This document shows, one piece after another, positions 45,125 through 57,459 of a stretch of 64,000 nucleotides of DNA. Made by a program: the position numbers and the translations under genes. Below the pieces are notes generated by a model. The model made no database searches. It worked only from the letters and a program-made list of their open reading frames with translations, and was not told where the DNA came from. This DNA is from Gyrodactylus bullatarudis (lineage: Eukaryota; Platyhelminthes; Monogenea; Gyrodactylidea; Gyrodactylidae), in the NCBI GenBank assembly GCA_012064415.1, contig SSNU01000208.1:835725-899724 (forward strand), written 5' to 3'. Each line of letters opens with the position of its first letter. Within the stretch, counting starts at the first letter, position 1.

Positions 45125-47662
45125 TAGATTTTTATTCTTGTAACTTTATTTTCAAGTACATTTCAGCTGTCATTACAATTGTCTCAATACAAATGAATCA
45201 AGTTGAGCATTTCCTCTTCTTCATTGTTGTTCACGACAACTAAAATTTCCTAGTTACCATTTCTTTTTCCTTGAGTGTTGTATGTGTGTGTCTCATGTCA
45301 GATCAAAGTGGATGAATTTGCCACTGTTCAACTCGTAAAGAGAATACCTCTAGACCTTTTCCAACAAGGAATCTATAAAAATGAAAAGAAACGAGAATAA
45401 AATCCAGTAACTAGAGCATAGGGTAATAAAAAGAAATCAAAAAATGAGCCGAATTCAGTCCTTTTAAAAGAATACAAATATTCTTATACAAATGAAAAAA
45501 TCTACTCTGTGTAAAGGTGGGAGGGGGACATTTGAGTTAAGTAAAAATAGGAATAAAAGCCCTGATTGGCTCCTCTGGTACATAGAGACTCATCCTTCTA
45601 ATGTCCATTTTCAAGAACAGCATGACTAAATGATTGAAAATCTGTCAACTGAGACCAAGCATGATTCATCCTTTGCTAGAACCTCAATCTTCTGGCTAAT
45701 CGTGATACTTTCGAGTCTTCCTTCTAGAAATGCAATTCGTTTTATTAAAGCAACTGAAAGAAATTGTCTCTCTATCTCAGAAGAGAGATTAAATGGCTAG
45801 AAAGTATTTCAGACGGACTTCAAAACACTGAAATTCTTGATCTATATAGTATATATCACCCCCTAAAGTATGTACTCAATATCACTTTTAGGACAAACAA
45901 ACGCATTCTTCTTATGAGAATGTAACAAAAGTGAGAGGACTAGTAGTTATGGTTCGTCAATAGTTCAAAGTCAGAGTAGTCAGTAGATTTAGTCTTGGTG
46001 TATAGACAGGAATAAATATTTCTTGCTATGGTATTTATGCCTTCTCTTCCAGATAGACTGAGTTTACTTGGAGGATCTGGTACCAACTGAAGACAAGGTC
46101 TCAGATGTAAACACCTCAACAGTCAAAGACTTACCGATGGAAAGACCTTCCATTCTACACATAGACAAACTGATTAATAAAAGAATTATATTCTCATCTT
46201 AAAATAAGATCATTGAATATTTCCCCCATCTTCTATGTATCTGATATAGACTATGTCTACTGGAGGTGGAGGGAGTTGTGTGTGGGTTTGGAAAAAAAAT
46301 CATTGCATTCTTCTCGAACTGTTAATGGATCTGTACTACAAACATTCTCAGAAAGAGAGATAAAGAAACTTCTCCGTTTAACATAATCATCATCTTCTCG
46401 GTTTGCTTTTTTTCATGCATTGTAACACGCGAGAGATCGAGAGATCAAAATTCAACAACAACCCCCTCCTCCCACACTTTGAGATAAAAACACAAAAATT
46501 TATTATATATTTTAGGCAATTTTCATGACATTTAGATCATCAATAATCCTTTTGTGTATGTTTATGTAAGGGGTTTTTGTTTATTCGGGTCCATTCTTTT
46601 GTTTATAAGCCATTCTTTTACTGTATTAAAACCTAATGGAGATCTATGAATATCTAATAAATATCTAAATATCAGATTATCAATCAACAGTTTAGAACAA
46701 ACTTTGTAAATTGGCATAGATTTCGTAAGTACTCTGTCATGATATTTAACGCCAGCATCAAATCTAAAGCCAAGAATATCTTTAAAAACTGTTAGTGAAA
46801 AAAGGACCATGGCCAAAATATTAAATTTAAAAGTTTTTGTAGAAATCAAGAAAGGAAAAGTTACACACAATTATATGATTTGGCTTTCTCAACCTTTCTC
46901 ACGACCAATCTTTCAAATGATTAAATAAGACCAGTATAGCAGATATTCTTATAAACATCGTTATCATCATATTCATGGACAACTCCCCCCTCCTCCGTAT
47001 TCTGATACGAATTGTGTATCTTCATCAATATATAAAAGAAATTATTCATGAGTACTTTAATTAAAATAAAATATGTATGTGACAAGTTTGTTGCACTGTA
47101 AGGCAAGATCATGTTAACTTAAAAATTTCAAGATCATAGTTAGAAGTAACAAAAGAAAGGTAGAACAGTGGTAGTGGGAAATCAACATCGGACAGATACG
47201 TGAAATGAAAGTAACGATCATGGAGAGATGAACCATCATTAGATTCAGAGATATAATACTTCCCCTCGTGAGTCAGTGATGATGTCAGTTGAGAAAATTG
47301 GAGATCAGTTCCTGAAAACATAAATCTTGCATAATTATAATGACAGACTCTAAATCTATCTACAATAAAAGATTACTCCAATTCATCTTGTCCCAACAGC
47401 TTTATTTGCAAGGTAAATTTTTGTATTAAATCAACATCTCATAGGTAAAGTATGCCTAGTTGGTGTGATGATTCAAGGAGCATTCTAATTGGCTGTCTGA
47501 TCTGATTGGCTAGAATCTCTTATGCATTCCCAAATGCTTTGTTGATTTGAATAGTTTAACGGATAGTCGAACTTAAGTTTGGTTTCAATGTTCAAATAGT
47601 AGAATTTAAAACTCTAACTGGTAATGGTCGGTAAATGCTGAAAGTTCCCATTACAACTGGTC
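45125..47662. other. Intergenic, two weak minus-strand ORFs
   Basis: The APAF1 poly(A) signal AATAAA is at 45396-45401. A 102-codon minus frame at 46562-46870 and a 70-codon minus frame at 47109-47321 (just after a ttttcag acceptor-like site, with mixed codon use) could be exons, but neither matches a family I know. Confidence 0.4.
47109..47321 (-). CDS. Possible terminal exon, unknown product
   Basis: A minus-strand frame of 70 codons ending at a TGA. Just inside its ATG sits tgttttcag, a good acceptor followed by open sequence, so it could be a last exon rather than a complete gene. The residues (YFHFTYLSDVDFPLPLFYL) suggest alternating strands, with no low-complexity bias. No partner exons found and no family recognised. 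Confidence 0.22.
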   Translation of the reverse strand: MFSGTDLQFSQLTSSLTHEGKYYISESNDGSSLHDRYFHFTYLSDVDFPLPLFYLSFVTSNYDLEIFKLT

Positions 47663-48868
47663 ATGGACAACGTTACAACAATGAATAGCTCACTATTAGA
47701 AACTAAGGAGACCCAGCCTGCTTGGATTAATACAGTTGTCCTTATCTGGACAATATTTTTATTGATATTTGGAATTCCCGGTAACCTACTCAGTGCATTT
47801 ATTATGGGATCTGATCGAAATAATCGTCTAACAACACGCATCATGATGATTATGCTAGCCATTTGTGATACGATCGTACTTATTGTCCAAATATTCTTTA
47901 GATATTTCCTGCAGTCAGCATTTAATATATTTCTACGAAAGCAAGACATTTACTGTCGAATCATTGGCCAGACGGGCTCCTTCTTCACGGATCTTTCATC
48001 AATGGTCTTGTGTGGCATTGCCATTGAACGATTCATTATGGTCACTTTTCCTCATACCGCAAACCAGATTGTGACAATGAAAAATTCGGGTATTGCTCTG
48101 TTGTTATTAATCTCCCTACTTGTAATCAAGAATGGGTTCTTACTCTTTCTGATAAAGTTTGATGCGAAAATTCCCCAGTGCAGTCCGTCAGCGGGGATTT
48201 GGATGAATTTGGACTTTGTCTGTTTCGCTATTCTTCCATATCTGATCTTATTCACGTGTAACATTTACATATTCATATTGCTAAGACGAAGTAGACGAGC
48301 GATAAAGAGTAAACAAAACTCTGGTTTCACTGGAGAACAGAATCTTCGCAAAAAGGAATTCCTGGAGAGGGTCAAGGCTAACGAGGCAAAGACACTGGTC
48401 CATCAGAATCACAACCCCAACCAGGAGAAACAGACGAACGAGATTCATCGGAAGAGGAAGACAGAGAATATTGTCAAAATCCTCTTGGGTCTCACATTAA
48501 TCCATTATATTTTCACATTACCGGCAACCTTGTCCCAGATAAACAATGGAGATAAGAACATTGCCATAATTCTTAAGATGGTCCTCTACACAAATTATGC
48601 AAGCAACTTTTTTGTATATACGATAACCTCGAAATTATTCCGTCATAAAATGCGGGAGATATTCCTTAAGATGACGGGTCTTTGTCATTTAAAGATGAGT
48701 ACATCCGAGAGTGGTCGCAGCAGCTTTTCCACATCCATCGGCCGTAGGAGTAATCTAAGCCGATCAGTCATCTTCTCAGATAAACTTCACCCGATTGTAA
48801 AAGCGACAAACCACCCGAATGATGGAAATCCAGAAGCTTCAAAGACCCAACATCCTCCTCCTGAATGA
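47663..48868 (+). CDS. Peptide-type class A GPCR
   Basis: A single-exon seven-helix receptor, 401 aa. The extracellular N-terminus has NxT/S sites (NVT, NSS). TM1 carries GIPGN, TM2 ICD (2.50 Asp), the end of TM3 IERFIMVTFP in place of DRY, and TM6 FTLPA. TM7 reads ASNFFVYTITSKLFR, so the usual NPxxY Pro is absent, as in many invertebrate FMRFamide/myosuppressin-like receptors. TM3 lacks the amine-binding Asp. A long basic third intracellular loop (about residues 215-270, KRKTEN) precedes TM6. The ligand is unknown; a neuropeptide is inferred. The promoter is not identified. Poly(A) signal at 49010-49015. Confidence 0.8.
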   Translation: MDNVTTMNSSLLETKETQPAWINTVVLIWTIFLLIFGIPGNLLSAFIMGSDRNNRLTTRIMMIMLAICDTIVLIVQIFFRYFLQSAFNIFLRKQDIYCRIIGQTGSFFTDLSSMVLCGIAIERFIMVTFPHTANQIVTMKNSGIALLLLISLLVIKNGFLLFLIKFDAKIPQCSPSAGIWMNLDFVCFAILPYLILFTCNIYIFILLRRSRRAIKSKQNSGFTGEQNLRKKEFLERVKANEAKTLVHQNHNPNQEKQTNEIHRKRKTENIVKILLGLTLIHYIFTLPATLSQINNGDKNIAIILKMVLYTNYASNFFVYTITSKLFRHKMREIFLKMTGLCHLKMSTSESGRSSFSTSIGRRSNLSRSVIFSDKLHPIVKATNHPNDGNPEASKTQHPPPE

Positions 48869-50596
48869 AATACTCATGAATGAACGAGAAAGAAACATTC
48901 GATTAACACTCCCAAATCCCTATACTCTTTTTTAACGAATTGAGGGCTGGTCAACCATTTAAAAGACGAGAGCATTCAGATAAAACAAATTGTACAGCTT
49001 ATTTTCTGAAATAAAAAACACGATTATCTTGACATTCATCATTTTACTTCATATCTCAAGTTGAGGAGGGTTGTGTCACGCTTTCTAACACAATGAGTCC
49101 TTAGACTTATTCCTGATTTAGCCCATGAATCAAAAAAGAGACCTCATTAGAAACTTGTTAGGTAAGAGGGGTCATCCTTGCTCATTAAGTTACGATACAC
49201 CATTGATGGTTTTCCTCAATTGACATGAATGTTGGCGTATAATTCCAGATATCGTTACAGTGGTTTTGATTAATTTCTTACATTGGATTTGGAATTTAGT
49301 TCACTTTTTTGTCGTACAAAATTTTAAATATACATTGCATTTTTGACTAAATTTTACTGTGGTGATATTTAATGATTGCAGTCATGGTTAGTCCTCCCTG
49401 TACTAAATGATATTTATTTTGCAATTATGGTTACAATCTTGTAAAATCTGTTTTTTTTTCATTCAGAACCCACATTCGAGTTACGCATCTTATATTGGAA
49501 TTATTGACCAGATTATTGTATTCTAGGCTATTACATTAATCGTCACAAATGTTAAGCCTAGTTTTAGGATAACATTTTGGAGTAGTTTTTTTATGTTCCT
49601 TCTTCTGCTCGATCTTGTCAGAGTATGAATTGCATTGCAAACCGTAGATATAGATCAAAAGAATATTTTTATGAGAATTTAGAAACACACAAGACGTAAA
49701 CTCCACCATAAATGCAAAATAAATACAGATTTATTTATGATAATAAATCCGATGAGACATTTCCCATTCCACAGAATTAATCAAATACACAAAACTCTTT
49801 CACTCTTTTGAAGTGTAACACATTGGCCATTTTCTCCACGCAGTATCGATAAATAGAGGCGTTTGGAGTAGATTTAAAAAAAAACTATAGCAACATTTAA
49901 TATATATAGAATGCACAATCAGGCCAGAAAATAAAAACTTCTATAGAATCAAAAACACCCTTTTTTGATTATGTAAATAAACTTTTTTTCATTTATTTTT
50001 CTCATTAATTAACTGTAGGCAATAAAAAATATTTTATGATCTTTTTGTAGTTGATATGGTGGGATATAATAATCCGACAATTTTTCACGTTATCATTTTG
50101 ATTAGATTTACAACGGGATTTGGTGAAAATAATTAGGTTAATTTCTGATATATCTTCTACGCTGTTATATATCACCTTTTATTGTAAGCTGAGCTGCAAA
50201 AATACAATTTTTAGAGCATAATAAGAAACTTTATTCTGTAAATGTATTAGAAAAAGTACAAAATTTCAAGTCCTATTTCGGATTTTAATCAAGTTAATTG
50301 TTGACAAGAAATCCGGAAATTATTTTCTGAAGAAAAGTGATACCGAGTACCAACTTGATTTTGTTCAATTTTCGAAAAAAGAACGCATCTAGGTGTGAGA
50401 AGACAATCTCCATCAAGTTAGAGTTCATATGGATATAGTAATTACCAGTGACCACACTTTGCTAGTAGGTTAATTGTCTAAAAACATTGTAATTTCTACA
50501 TGTTGCTCACTAAGAACGCATAAAATTAGTAAAACTTTAGAGAGAAAAAAGTCTTGTTTAGCATAGTGTTTTATTGATCTAGATATTCTCGCCAAG
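48869..50596. other. Intergenic
   Basis: Contains the GPCR poly(A) signal at 49010-49015 and the 68-bp segment at 50434-50501 also found inside the LINE. Otherwise nothing recognised. Confidence 0.5.
50434..50501. repeat. Short shared element, free copy
   Basis: ggatatagtaattaccagtg, continuing to gtaatttctac, recurs at 58854-58922 within the LINE with about five differences in 68 bp. Same orientation on the plus strand. Confidence 0.75.
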
Positions 50597-51118
50597 TTAC
50601 CATTCTCCAAAACATTCTAGTATTAAACGCTCAAAGCCAAATATCGATCGAGTATTCTCAATATTGCCACCAAGGCATTTTGAAAAGTAGTCCACATCTC
50701 CAGTCTTGCATCTGAATATAGCATGAAAAACTTTCAATTGGTTATTCAAGTAACATGGTTCATAGTTATAATAAGACCAGACTTGATTTTCACAGCGAAT
50801 CCATTGGAACTCAATGTCGAAAACAGCATCGGATAGACAGTTAAAGCCACATGATTCTAAGCAAGACCCCGGGATTATCTGCAGCTGTTCGACGTCGCCC
50901 TCTTTAAGAATTTCGAGCTTCTTCTGAGCACATAAATTCGAACAATACTGCGGACGTTTCCTCAGTTCGAGTAGGACCTGTTCCTTGCCAACATAAAAAG
51001 ATGTCTTCTCTCTCTTGACTTCATCATAAAAGTCTGTGATTATTTGCCCTGAATTTTTGGCTGCGATCCACACGGTTGGAACGAGCATTGATATTAGAAT
51101 TATTCCAAGATTGCTCAT
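50597..51118 (-). CDS. Orphan secreted cysteine-rich protein
   Basis: A single-exon frame of 173 aa starting MSNLGIILISMLVPTVWIAA, a typical signal peptide with cleavage expected near residue 20. The mature part has 10 Cys, enough for five disulfides, in clusters CSNLC, CLESCGFNC, then C-x-C spacings of 9-24 and a final LECFGEW. No known domain recognised. It loosely recalls the Cys-rich modules of the 5-17 kb membrane protein, but without shared motifs. A TATA-like tatatatt lies about 75 nt upstream of the ATG. Likely an extracellular effector or structural protein; function unknown. Confidence 0.68.
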   Translation of the reverse strand: MSNLGIILISMLVPTVWIAAKNSGQIITDFYDEVKREKTSFYVGKEQVLLELRKRPQYCSNLCAQKKLEILKEGDVEQLQIIPGSCLESCGFNCLSDAVFDIEFQWIRCENQVWSYYNYEPCYLNNQLKVFHAIFRCKTGDVDYFSKCLGGNIENTRSIFGFERLILECFGEW

Positions 51119-52370
51119 ATTTGCTTGACGCTGTTACATACTCTCTCTAATGTCCTGATTAATAAAAAGAGAACATGAATGTAACTTAATATATACATAG
51201 CTGTATATCAATTTTACATTGACAACAGATAGACTCTTAGAAGAAATTTGAGACTCTCTTGGTACTAATAGATCCATTGAAAAGAGATTCTATCGACTAT
51301 TTTGTCGTTCAATTGATTTCTCAGAGTTGAATTATAATTATAATCCCTGGGAAATATACGGTGTCACGTTAAGCTAGACTTTTATGGTTTCCAATATTTT
51401 TCTTATTTGGGACCGAATCTTGATGAAAAAATGTAAAGTAACAAAATATATTTCATCGATAAAGTATACTTGAAAGTAGGACAAGTAAAGCTATTCTCGA
51501 TGATTTTGGGAGTTCATGATTTTTACAAAAATCTCATTTTTTCATCAAGATATCGAAATTTTTGAGAGATTTTTAGGTAACTGATTCAAAATGTAAACTT
51601 TTACTGATTTGAGAAAAAATATTTTAAAAAAAGTTTTTTTTGGTAAATTTTGGAGTAAATTTTTTTGTAATATCATGAGTCAGAATTTATGGGATAGAAA
51701 AACTTGTTGGTTTTGTCAAGTTTTTAGCAGTAAAAAACTCATTGAATTATTTGTAGCTGATTCTAAAAATGAAAAAAAACGTAGATTCTTGAATTAGAAG
51801 ATCCACTTGATATCCACTATGATAGAAAATGACTCTTTTCCTAATGTCACTGTCAGATCTTTTGTTTTTTTAATCGTCCAACCATTAGGGATGAATCTAA
51901 TGAAAGGGTGATTTAATTAATTTATCCTATTCTGTTCTCAAATTCCTTTATAATACTCTTCATTCGTTTAGATTTTTAAGTGAAAGGTGATGCCAGACAA
52001 TTTGAAAGAGATAAGCGCTTTATTTCGGGCATACTCTTCAGTCTGTACATGCCAATATATACTAGGTTTGAAATTACAAAATTAAATATGATTGGTTTAA
52101 CCTTTCAATCACTTATGAATCATGTGGTGTGTTCTTGCCTCTCTTAAGCTTTGTGAGGAGTGAGTACCAAACACACACACAAATACTCATACATGTCTCA
52201 TAATAGTGTACAATGGTAATTATAATTATAATAATTGTACAATACATAAGAGATTTACAATTAACAATTATTTCTCTTCATGACACGTTATAATTAGTTA
52301 CGAAGTTTTATAAATTCAAGAAACTTGACAAGTTTTTAAAGAATCAAAGTAAAGAGGGATTAAAACTCAA
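51119..52370. other. Intergenic, one MITE end
   Basis: 51500-51700 carries tgatttttacaaaaatctc then ttttttcatcaagatatcg, a single end of the foldback family. The 62-codon frame at 51609-51797 lies within it and is not a gene. A short (AC)n run is near 52160. Confidence 0.5.
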
Positions 52371-53559
52371 TCATTGTGTCAAAAATGAGGTGATCAAAGG
52401 TTGCCGCCCTCTTCGATCTAAAGACACTGTTCTCCTTCTCTCTTCGGGTCTGCTACTCTCTGGTATCAGACTAGGCTTCAAGGTCGGCTTAGGGACCACT
52501 AATGGTTGTACGAACTTTTTTTGGACGGAAAGATTAGGTTGTTCTCTCTGGATCAAGATGGCTTCTACAGTCTCAAGGGCTGTGACATTGTTTCCTGTTT
52601 GTCTATATAAAATTTCTAAGTTTTTAGGGGAAACTTTTTCATCACACTCCTTAAGGTGTTGCCTAACAGCTGTTGCACCTGTGTATAAATGATCCGTAAC
52701 TCTGTCTTCCAACCAATGACCAATATACTCAGATTGGCAATAGCATTTGAATTTATAAACCACATTCGATTCCATTAAGGGATTTGGTTTATCTTTTGTT
52801 GTGTTATTAAAACTTTTCCTCGATTTGAAATGGAATCTAAGTTCCGTTCTCTGGAAAGTTGAGTTGTACCACTGTCTGACTCTATGTTGTGTAGTGGACG
52901 CCAGAACATCTCCTTTGAATGGAAGAAACACATCAATCTTATTGTCCACTTCTTTAGCTTCGTCATTACTGTTTGTATTTTTTAACACTTTATCCACAAA
53001 ATCTAACGGGTAATTGTTCTCCAAAAATATTTGTTGTAGTGTTCCATTTTCCACCACCAAACATTCAGGAGAAACTATTTTTACCAGTCTGCTGAATAAA
53101 GATTTCACTAAGCCTTTCTTTGTCGATTTTGGTGAGAATGAGTTGTAATTCAGAAGTTTTCCTGGGAAAGTTGACTTTAGATTTAATAGAAAACGGTAAT
53201 AATTCACCATTGTAAAGTGCCAAAGAAACTAATTCCAAACCCAATTTAAGCTCATGATTAATGGATTTATTACTGACGAGTCCAAAAGAGGACGAAACGC
53301 GCGTATATATCCACGATATATGTATACTTAGATTATTTCTAAATGCTCTGTGAGTTTCTTTCGTACCAGTCTCGGTGGGATCCATTGGTAAGCTGTAACA
53401 TTCAGCGACATGGGCTAATCCATTACCAAATAAGACGTTGCTGTGGGATATATTACCTATGCACCTAGAACGAAAAAAAGGTTCTTGACTATTTTGGTGC
53501 CGAAACTTCAAGTTGATGAAACTTGAAAAAAAGAGGATAGGTTCTCGTCTTCGTCTCAA
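52371..53559 (-). mobile_element. Penelope-like element remnant with GIY-YIG domain
   Basis: A 279-codon minus frame (52371-53210) carries the connector LPFKGDVLASTTQHRV, then KDKPNPLMESNVVYKFKC and CQSEYIGHWLEDRVTDH, the usual ssVVYkfkC...C..YIG signature of the GIY-YIG endonuclease found at the C-terminus of Penelope-like retroelements. No reverse-transcriptase motifs (for example YADD) are visible upstream, so the element is 5'-truncated or scrambled. A second frame at 53065-53559 overlaps it and includes the antisense of the ribozyme, so its coding status is doubtful. Confidence 0.75.
53263..53312 (+). ncRNA. Hammerhead ribozyme, minimal type I
   Basis: The conserved core is complete: CTGACGA (53273-53279), stem II GTCC/GGAC around loop AAAAGA (53280-53293), GAAA (53294-53297), a minimal stem III CGCGCG (53298-53303) and the cleavage triplet GTA ending at 53305. 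Stem I pairs GGAT (53263-53266) with ATCC (53309-53312) and TA (53271-53272) with TA (53306-53307), leaving an internal loop that could contact loop 2. Core, stem II and the tiny stem III follow the pattern of ribozymes known in Penelope-like retroelements and schistosome repeats. It lies on the strand opposite to the nearby endonuclease frame. Confidence 0.85.
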
Positions 53560-54908
53560 CCAGCATTATTTTACCTGACGAGAAGATTTGTATACACAGT
53601 ATAATATCAGATATTAACAGGAGATGTATTCTTGATCTAAAAACATTGCATCTCTGAATATTATAATAGAAATATAATGTATAATCTCCACGACACTGCA
53701 TTGCATCACAATATTCAAAAAGATTTGTTTGATTTTTTCCTCATGCCTTAATGCATCAGTTCCCTCAGAGTCTTTGATCTGAAATATTTCTTGATGATTT
53801 GAATATGATTGGAAAATTAATATTTAAATTTTGTATTCGTCTCTATACCCCACATAGAATCCGAAACTTTTTCAGATTTGAGGAGTCAATCTTTTTTTGA
53901 CATTACATCTTATTTACAAATTACTATCATGTTATCTTGAGACCTTTTATTTTGTCGTTTTTTGAGTTCAGTTTGTGAGAGGAGGAAGATGCCGGATTGG
54001 AAACATTTATCTCTCAATCTTTTATAATTGAAACTGTAACTGGTAGATTTTTCAAAATTTACGATTTTTATCTTGGGTCAAAATCTTAGTTTTCATTTCG
54101 TCGATATCTTTTACCACCAAAGGTCTTGCTTTGTTTTTGTGAAAGAAAAGAATGACCCAAAAAATTCCAAGAATAAAAAAGTTCACTTGTGAGTAGTCAG
54201 ATCATTTTTTGCTGTTGAAAGCCTCATGTTGTATTGAGATTTATTTTTTAACAAAAAATTATAAAATGGTTCAACTTAGAATTTAAATAAAACTAATACA
54301 TTAAATTGAAATCTCATGATGTACTAAATGGTTGAGAAGAGAAAAAACTGCTCTTTTAAATGGTATAAATTTCAATAAAATTCATTTTTTGGACCAAAAA
54401 CACTGGGGGGGGTGGTTACTACCAAGTAGTCGCGATATTTTACAATAAATTTTAAAAAAGGGTAGAGGGTAATTTTCCACATAAAGTACACAGATCGTAC
54501 CGTAGATATAAGACTCAAAAATAAATCCATTTTCTAAAAGGATTCAAATTACAAGCGTATCATCCACTAAAGACGGTACTTGGCCATCTGGATAAGGCTC
54601 TCCATGCAGAGAATAGACGGCATTCAGCTTACAAGATTTGATTACAAATATCAGTGTAAGAAAATTGGCATTGTATGAAATCATACAAGATCATTTTATT
54701 TTTGAATTTTATAACTTTATGGCTATCATTTTACACAAGAGAGATAAGATATTAGAGTTGTCTTGAATTTTGGACTGAGATTCACACTTACTAGATTACA
54801 ATATATTGATATACCCGAGAAAGATATCCCATAAAATAAGGTATTATCGTGTTTATATAATATAACTTTATCACAAAGTTCCATCAGGATGAACAATAAA
54901 ATTAAGGT

Positions 54909-55530
54909 TGGTTGATATGAAGTTGGGAATCTATCCATGTTCAGAAATATCTCAATTTTTTCATCGCAAATTCGAAAATGTCAAAAATTTCAAGGAATCC
55001 AGATCATGTTGGCTAATTTTACCATTTGAAGTTATTTGATTTGACTCCATAAGAGAGGGTCAAAATTTTTTTTCAGTCTCAAGACAAGAAAGTGAGAGCT
55101 AAAAAACAATCACGAAATAGACCAATGAGAGCCAGGAAATATTTTGCATTGTAATTTGAGTCTATTTAAATTTTAGAGTCTGAAGAGACCCGACGAAATA
55201 TAACGTTTATCAATCAAATATACGCTAGTTTTCTCCAACCTTCCTAATGAGTTTAGAACAATCTTCTTTTATCACATCTTGATCCTGAAAAAATTCAAAA
55301 AAATTATTTTTGAAAATTAATGGTAGTACTCATAAGTAATCAGAATATTTCGATCGATTAATTTTCGGATAATACATTTTCTAGGAAGTTTAGTCAACCA
55401 TAATATTTTTCACAACTCTTTTCTTCAAATGGTTCAAACAAGGCAACATGATGTTCGAATTCTTGATGAAGAACAGTAGATTTTTGTAAGCATCATAGAT
55501 TCTGAACTTTATATCAATTTATGCTTCACG
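54909..55530. mobile_element. Foldback MITE, second two-ended copy
   Basis: Left end gttgatatgaagttgggaat; right end catagattctgaactttat then atcaatttatg, inverted to each other and to the 34.3-kb family ends. Diverged interior, about 620 bp, non-coding. Confidence 0.65.
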
Positions 55531-56807
55531 TAGTTGCTTTTCCAGTGGATGGGAAAAAGGATGATTCTAGTGATTACCTCTTTTGTTCCATTAATCAACC
55601 GAATTGACTCTCTTGAGATGAACAAGATCATGAAAAAAAACTCTTCAACTGAATTTGAAATATGGAAACTAAATGCACTGAATCTTTCAATGTTTACTCA
55701 GCTGTTTATCAGGTAATATATTAATTATGTAAAAGAGTTTTACAGACGAACGAATCCATGCATTTTCCTGCCTACCATGTAGCATTAAACAATACATTCA
55801 TCTCTCCGTATTTGATCAAATAGAAATTCAAATTTCTAATTATAGATGTAAATATAATTCATAAAATTAACCTCTATTGAAACATTCAGTGAAATTATAT
55901 TTAGTATATTGTTTAATAAAAAATGTTTATAGCCTTAACTAAGTGTAGTTATGAGCCTTTTAAATTTACAAATATCATTTCGTTAGTCTTAAGACTATCA
56001 GGTACCCTGAAATTATGGTTTTATAAAACATTGATAACTTTATACGAATGTTATCCTTCTTTGGAGAATAATTAATCTTGATATATGGGAAAATATAAAA
56101 AACGTTTTTTTTTGAAATCAAAGAGGGAACTTCATTGAGACACCATTCCGTAGAATTCAAAAATGTGGTCGAGGAATATAAGTAGTGTCTGAACTCTACC
56201 CAGAATCAAATACACTACGGCCATATTTACAATCGATCATCTATCAGGATATAAAGAATTCGAAGATCTTAGCTGTATAAGGGTAGAGAAAGTAAAGAAT
56301 TTCTCTCAAAAAAATTGTTCCTGTCAGAATTTTAAAACTGTCAAGAATAAAAATTATCTGTTCAGCTTCCCATAGCTTCGGGAAAGGAAAAGTAATCGGA
56401 TGATGTGTAGAGAATTATGGTACGTAAGGATTAGATACTAATAAATTTCCTTTTGTTAACATGAAATTTATTTTGGCGATTTCACTCAACCCCCACCTGT
56501 TCCAATGAAGTGGAACCTTTTTGATTTTGAGAAGAAGTCACTCGATCAGCTCTCGATTTCAGGGAATAGATACCAACCTTTGGAATCAATATCGATTCGA
56601 AATTTTCGGTTCATTTTCCCTCGTATTGAAAACTCAGGTGGTTCGATATCCCATATTACAATGAATGAATTTATTATGAAATAATTAAAACTTAAATATA
56701 TATTTTTTTGTTGGAATTATATCTTTATTAAAATAAATAAAAATATATGTATACATTTGTACAAATGCGTAGCATGTTTAATAAAAAAAGATAGATACAC
56801 CTGTAGT

Positions 56808-57230
56808 TAATATGAAGATGGGAATTTATGATTTTTACAAAATTCTTAATTTTTTCATCAAGAAATCGAATTTGATCATGAATTTTTGGAATCTAGATTA
56901 TGAGGCCCTCTTTAACGATACGGAGGAAAAAATTTAGAAAAAATCAATTTTTAAGGAAAATACGGCATATATGAAATCTTAAAGTAGCGCCAAATTCCCA
57001 TTTTTTTGAACTTTGAGTTAAAATTTTTTGTTGATTTCAGTGTGGGAGAATGATCAAAAGTTGATTTTCAGGATCACAATTAGTCAAAGAAATCAAATAT
57101 GCTGAATCTTGTTTTAAGAATCACCCCATAATCGTTTCAAAATCAAATTTTGATTTTTTCATCATTTTCCCTACTTGAAAGTCGATGAAATTTGATATTT
57201 CAAGATCCCAGAAAAATGACGAATTTATCA
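56808..57230. repeat. Foldback MITE family, single-ended copy
   Basis: Starts aatatgaagatgggaattta then tgatttttacaaaa; the interior includes gtgggagaatgatcaaaag, matching interior blocks near 34.5 and 32.2 kb. Right end not found. Confidence 0.55.
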
Positions 57231-57459
57231 AAAATTTAATTATTATCATCGGTTTTACATATGTAATGAATCTTGTTTCAGTTAATAAATAAATAGCTTA
57301 AATCTTTGTTTCTGTTTATCATTTATAATAGAATGTGTTAAAATAATAAGTCTGAAGATTCAATTCGTAATCAATCTGGTAACAACTCAATAATGTAGAT
57401 CAGGATATAAAAGGGTTTTTGAGTAATCAACTTTTGATCTTGAATGATCTTCTAAACTG

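Noticed and set aside
46562..46870. 102-codon minus-strand ORF
   Set aside because: Considered as a mitochondrial or transposon fragment, but no motif supports either.
53065..53559. 164-codon minus frame next to the GIY-YIG ORF, read as a Penelope N-terminal domain
   Set aside because: It contains the antisense of the ribozyme and no reverse-transcriptase motifs, and it overlaps the endonuclease frame in another phase.
53575..53605. A second CTGACGAG, 300 bp from the hammerhead ribozyme
   Set aside because: No GGAC/GAAA half of the core follows and no stem II can be drawn, so it is chance or a decayed copy.
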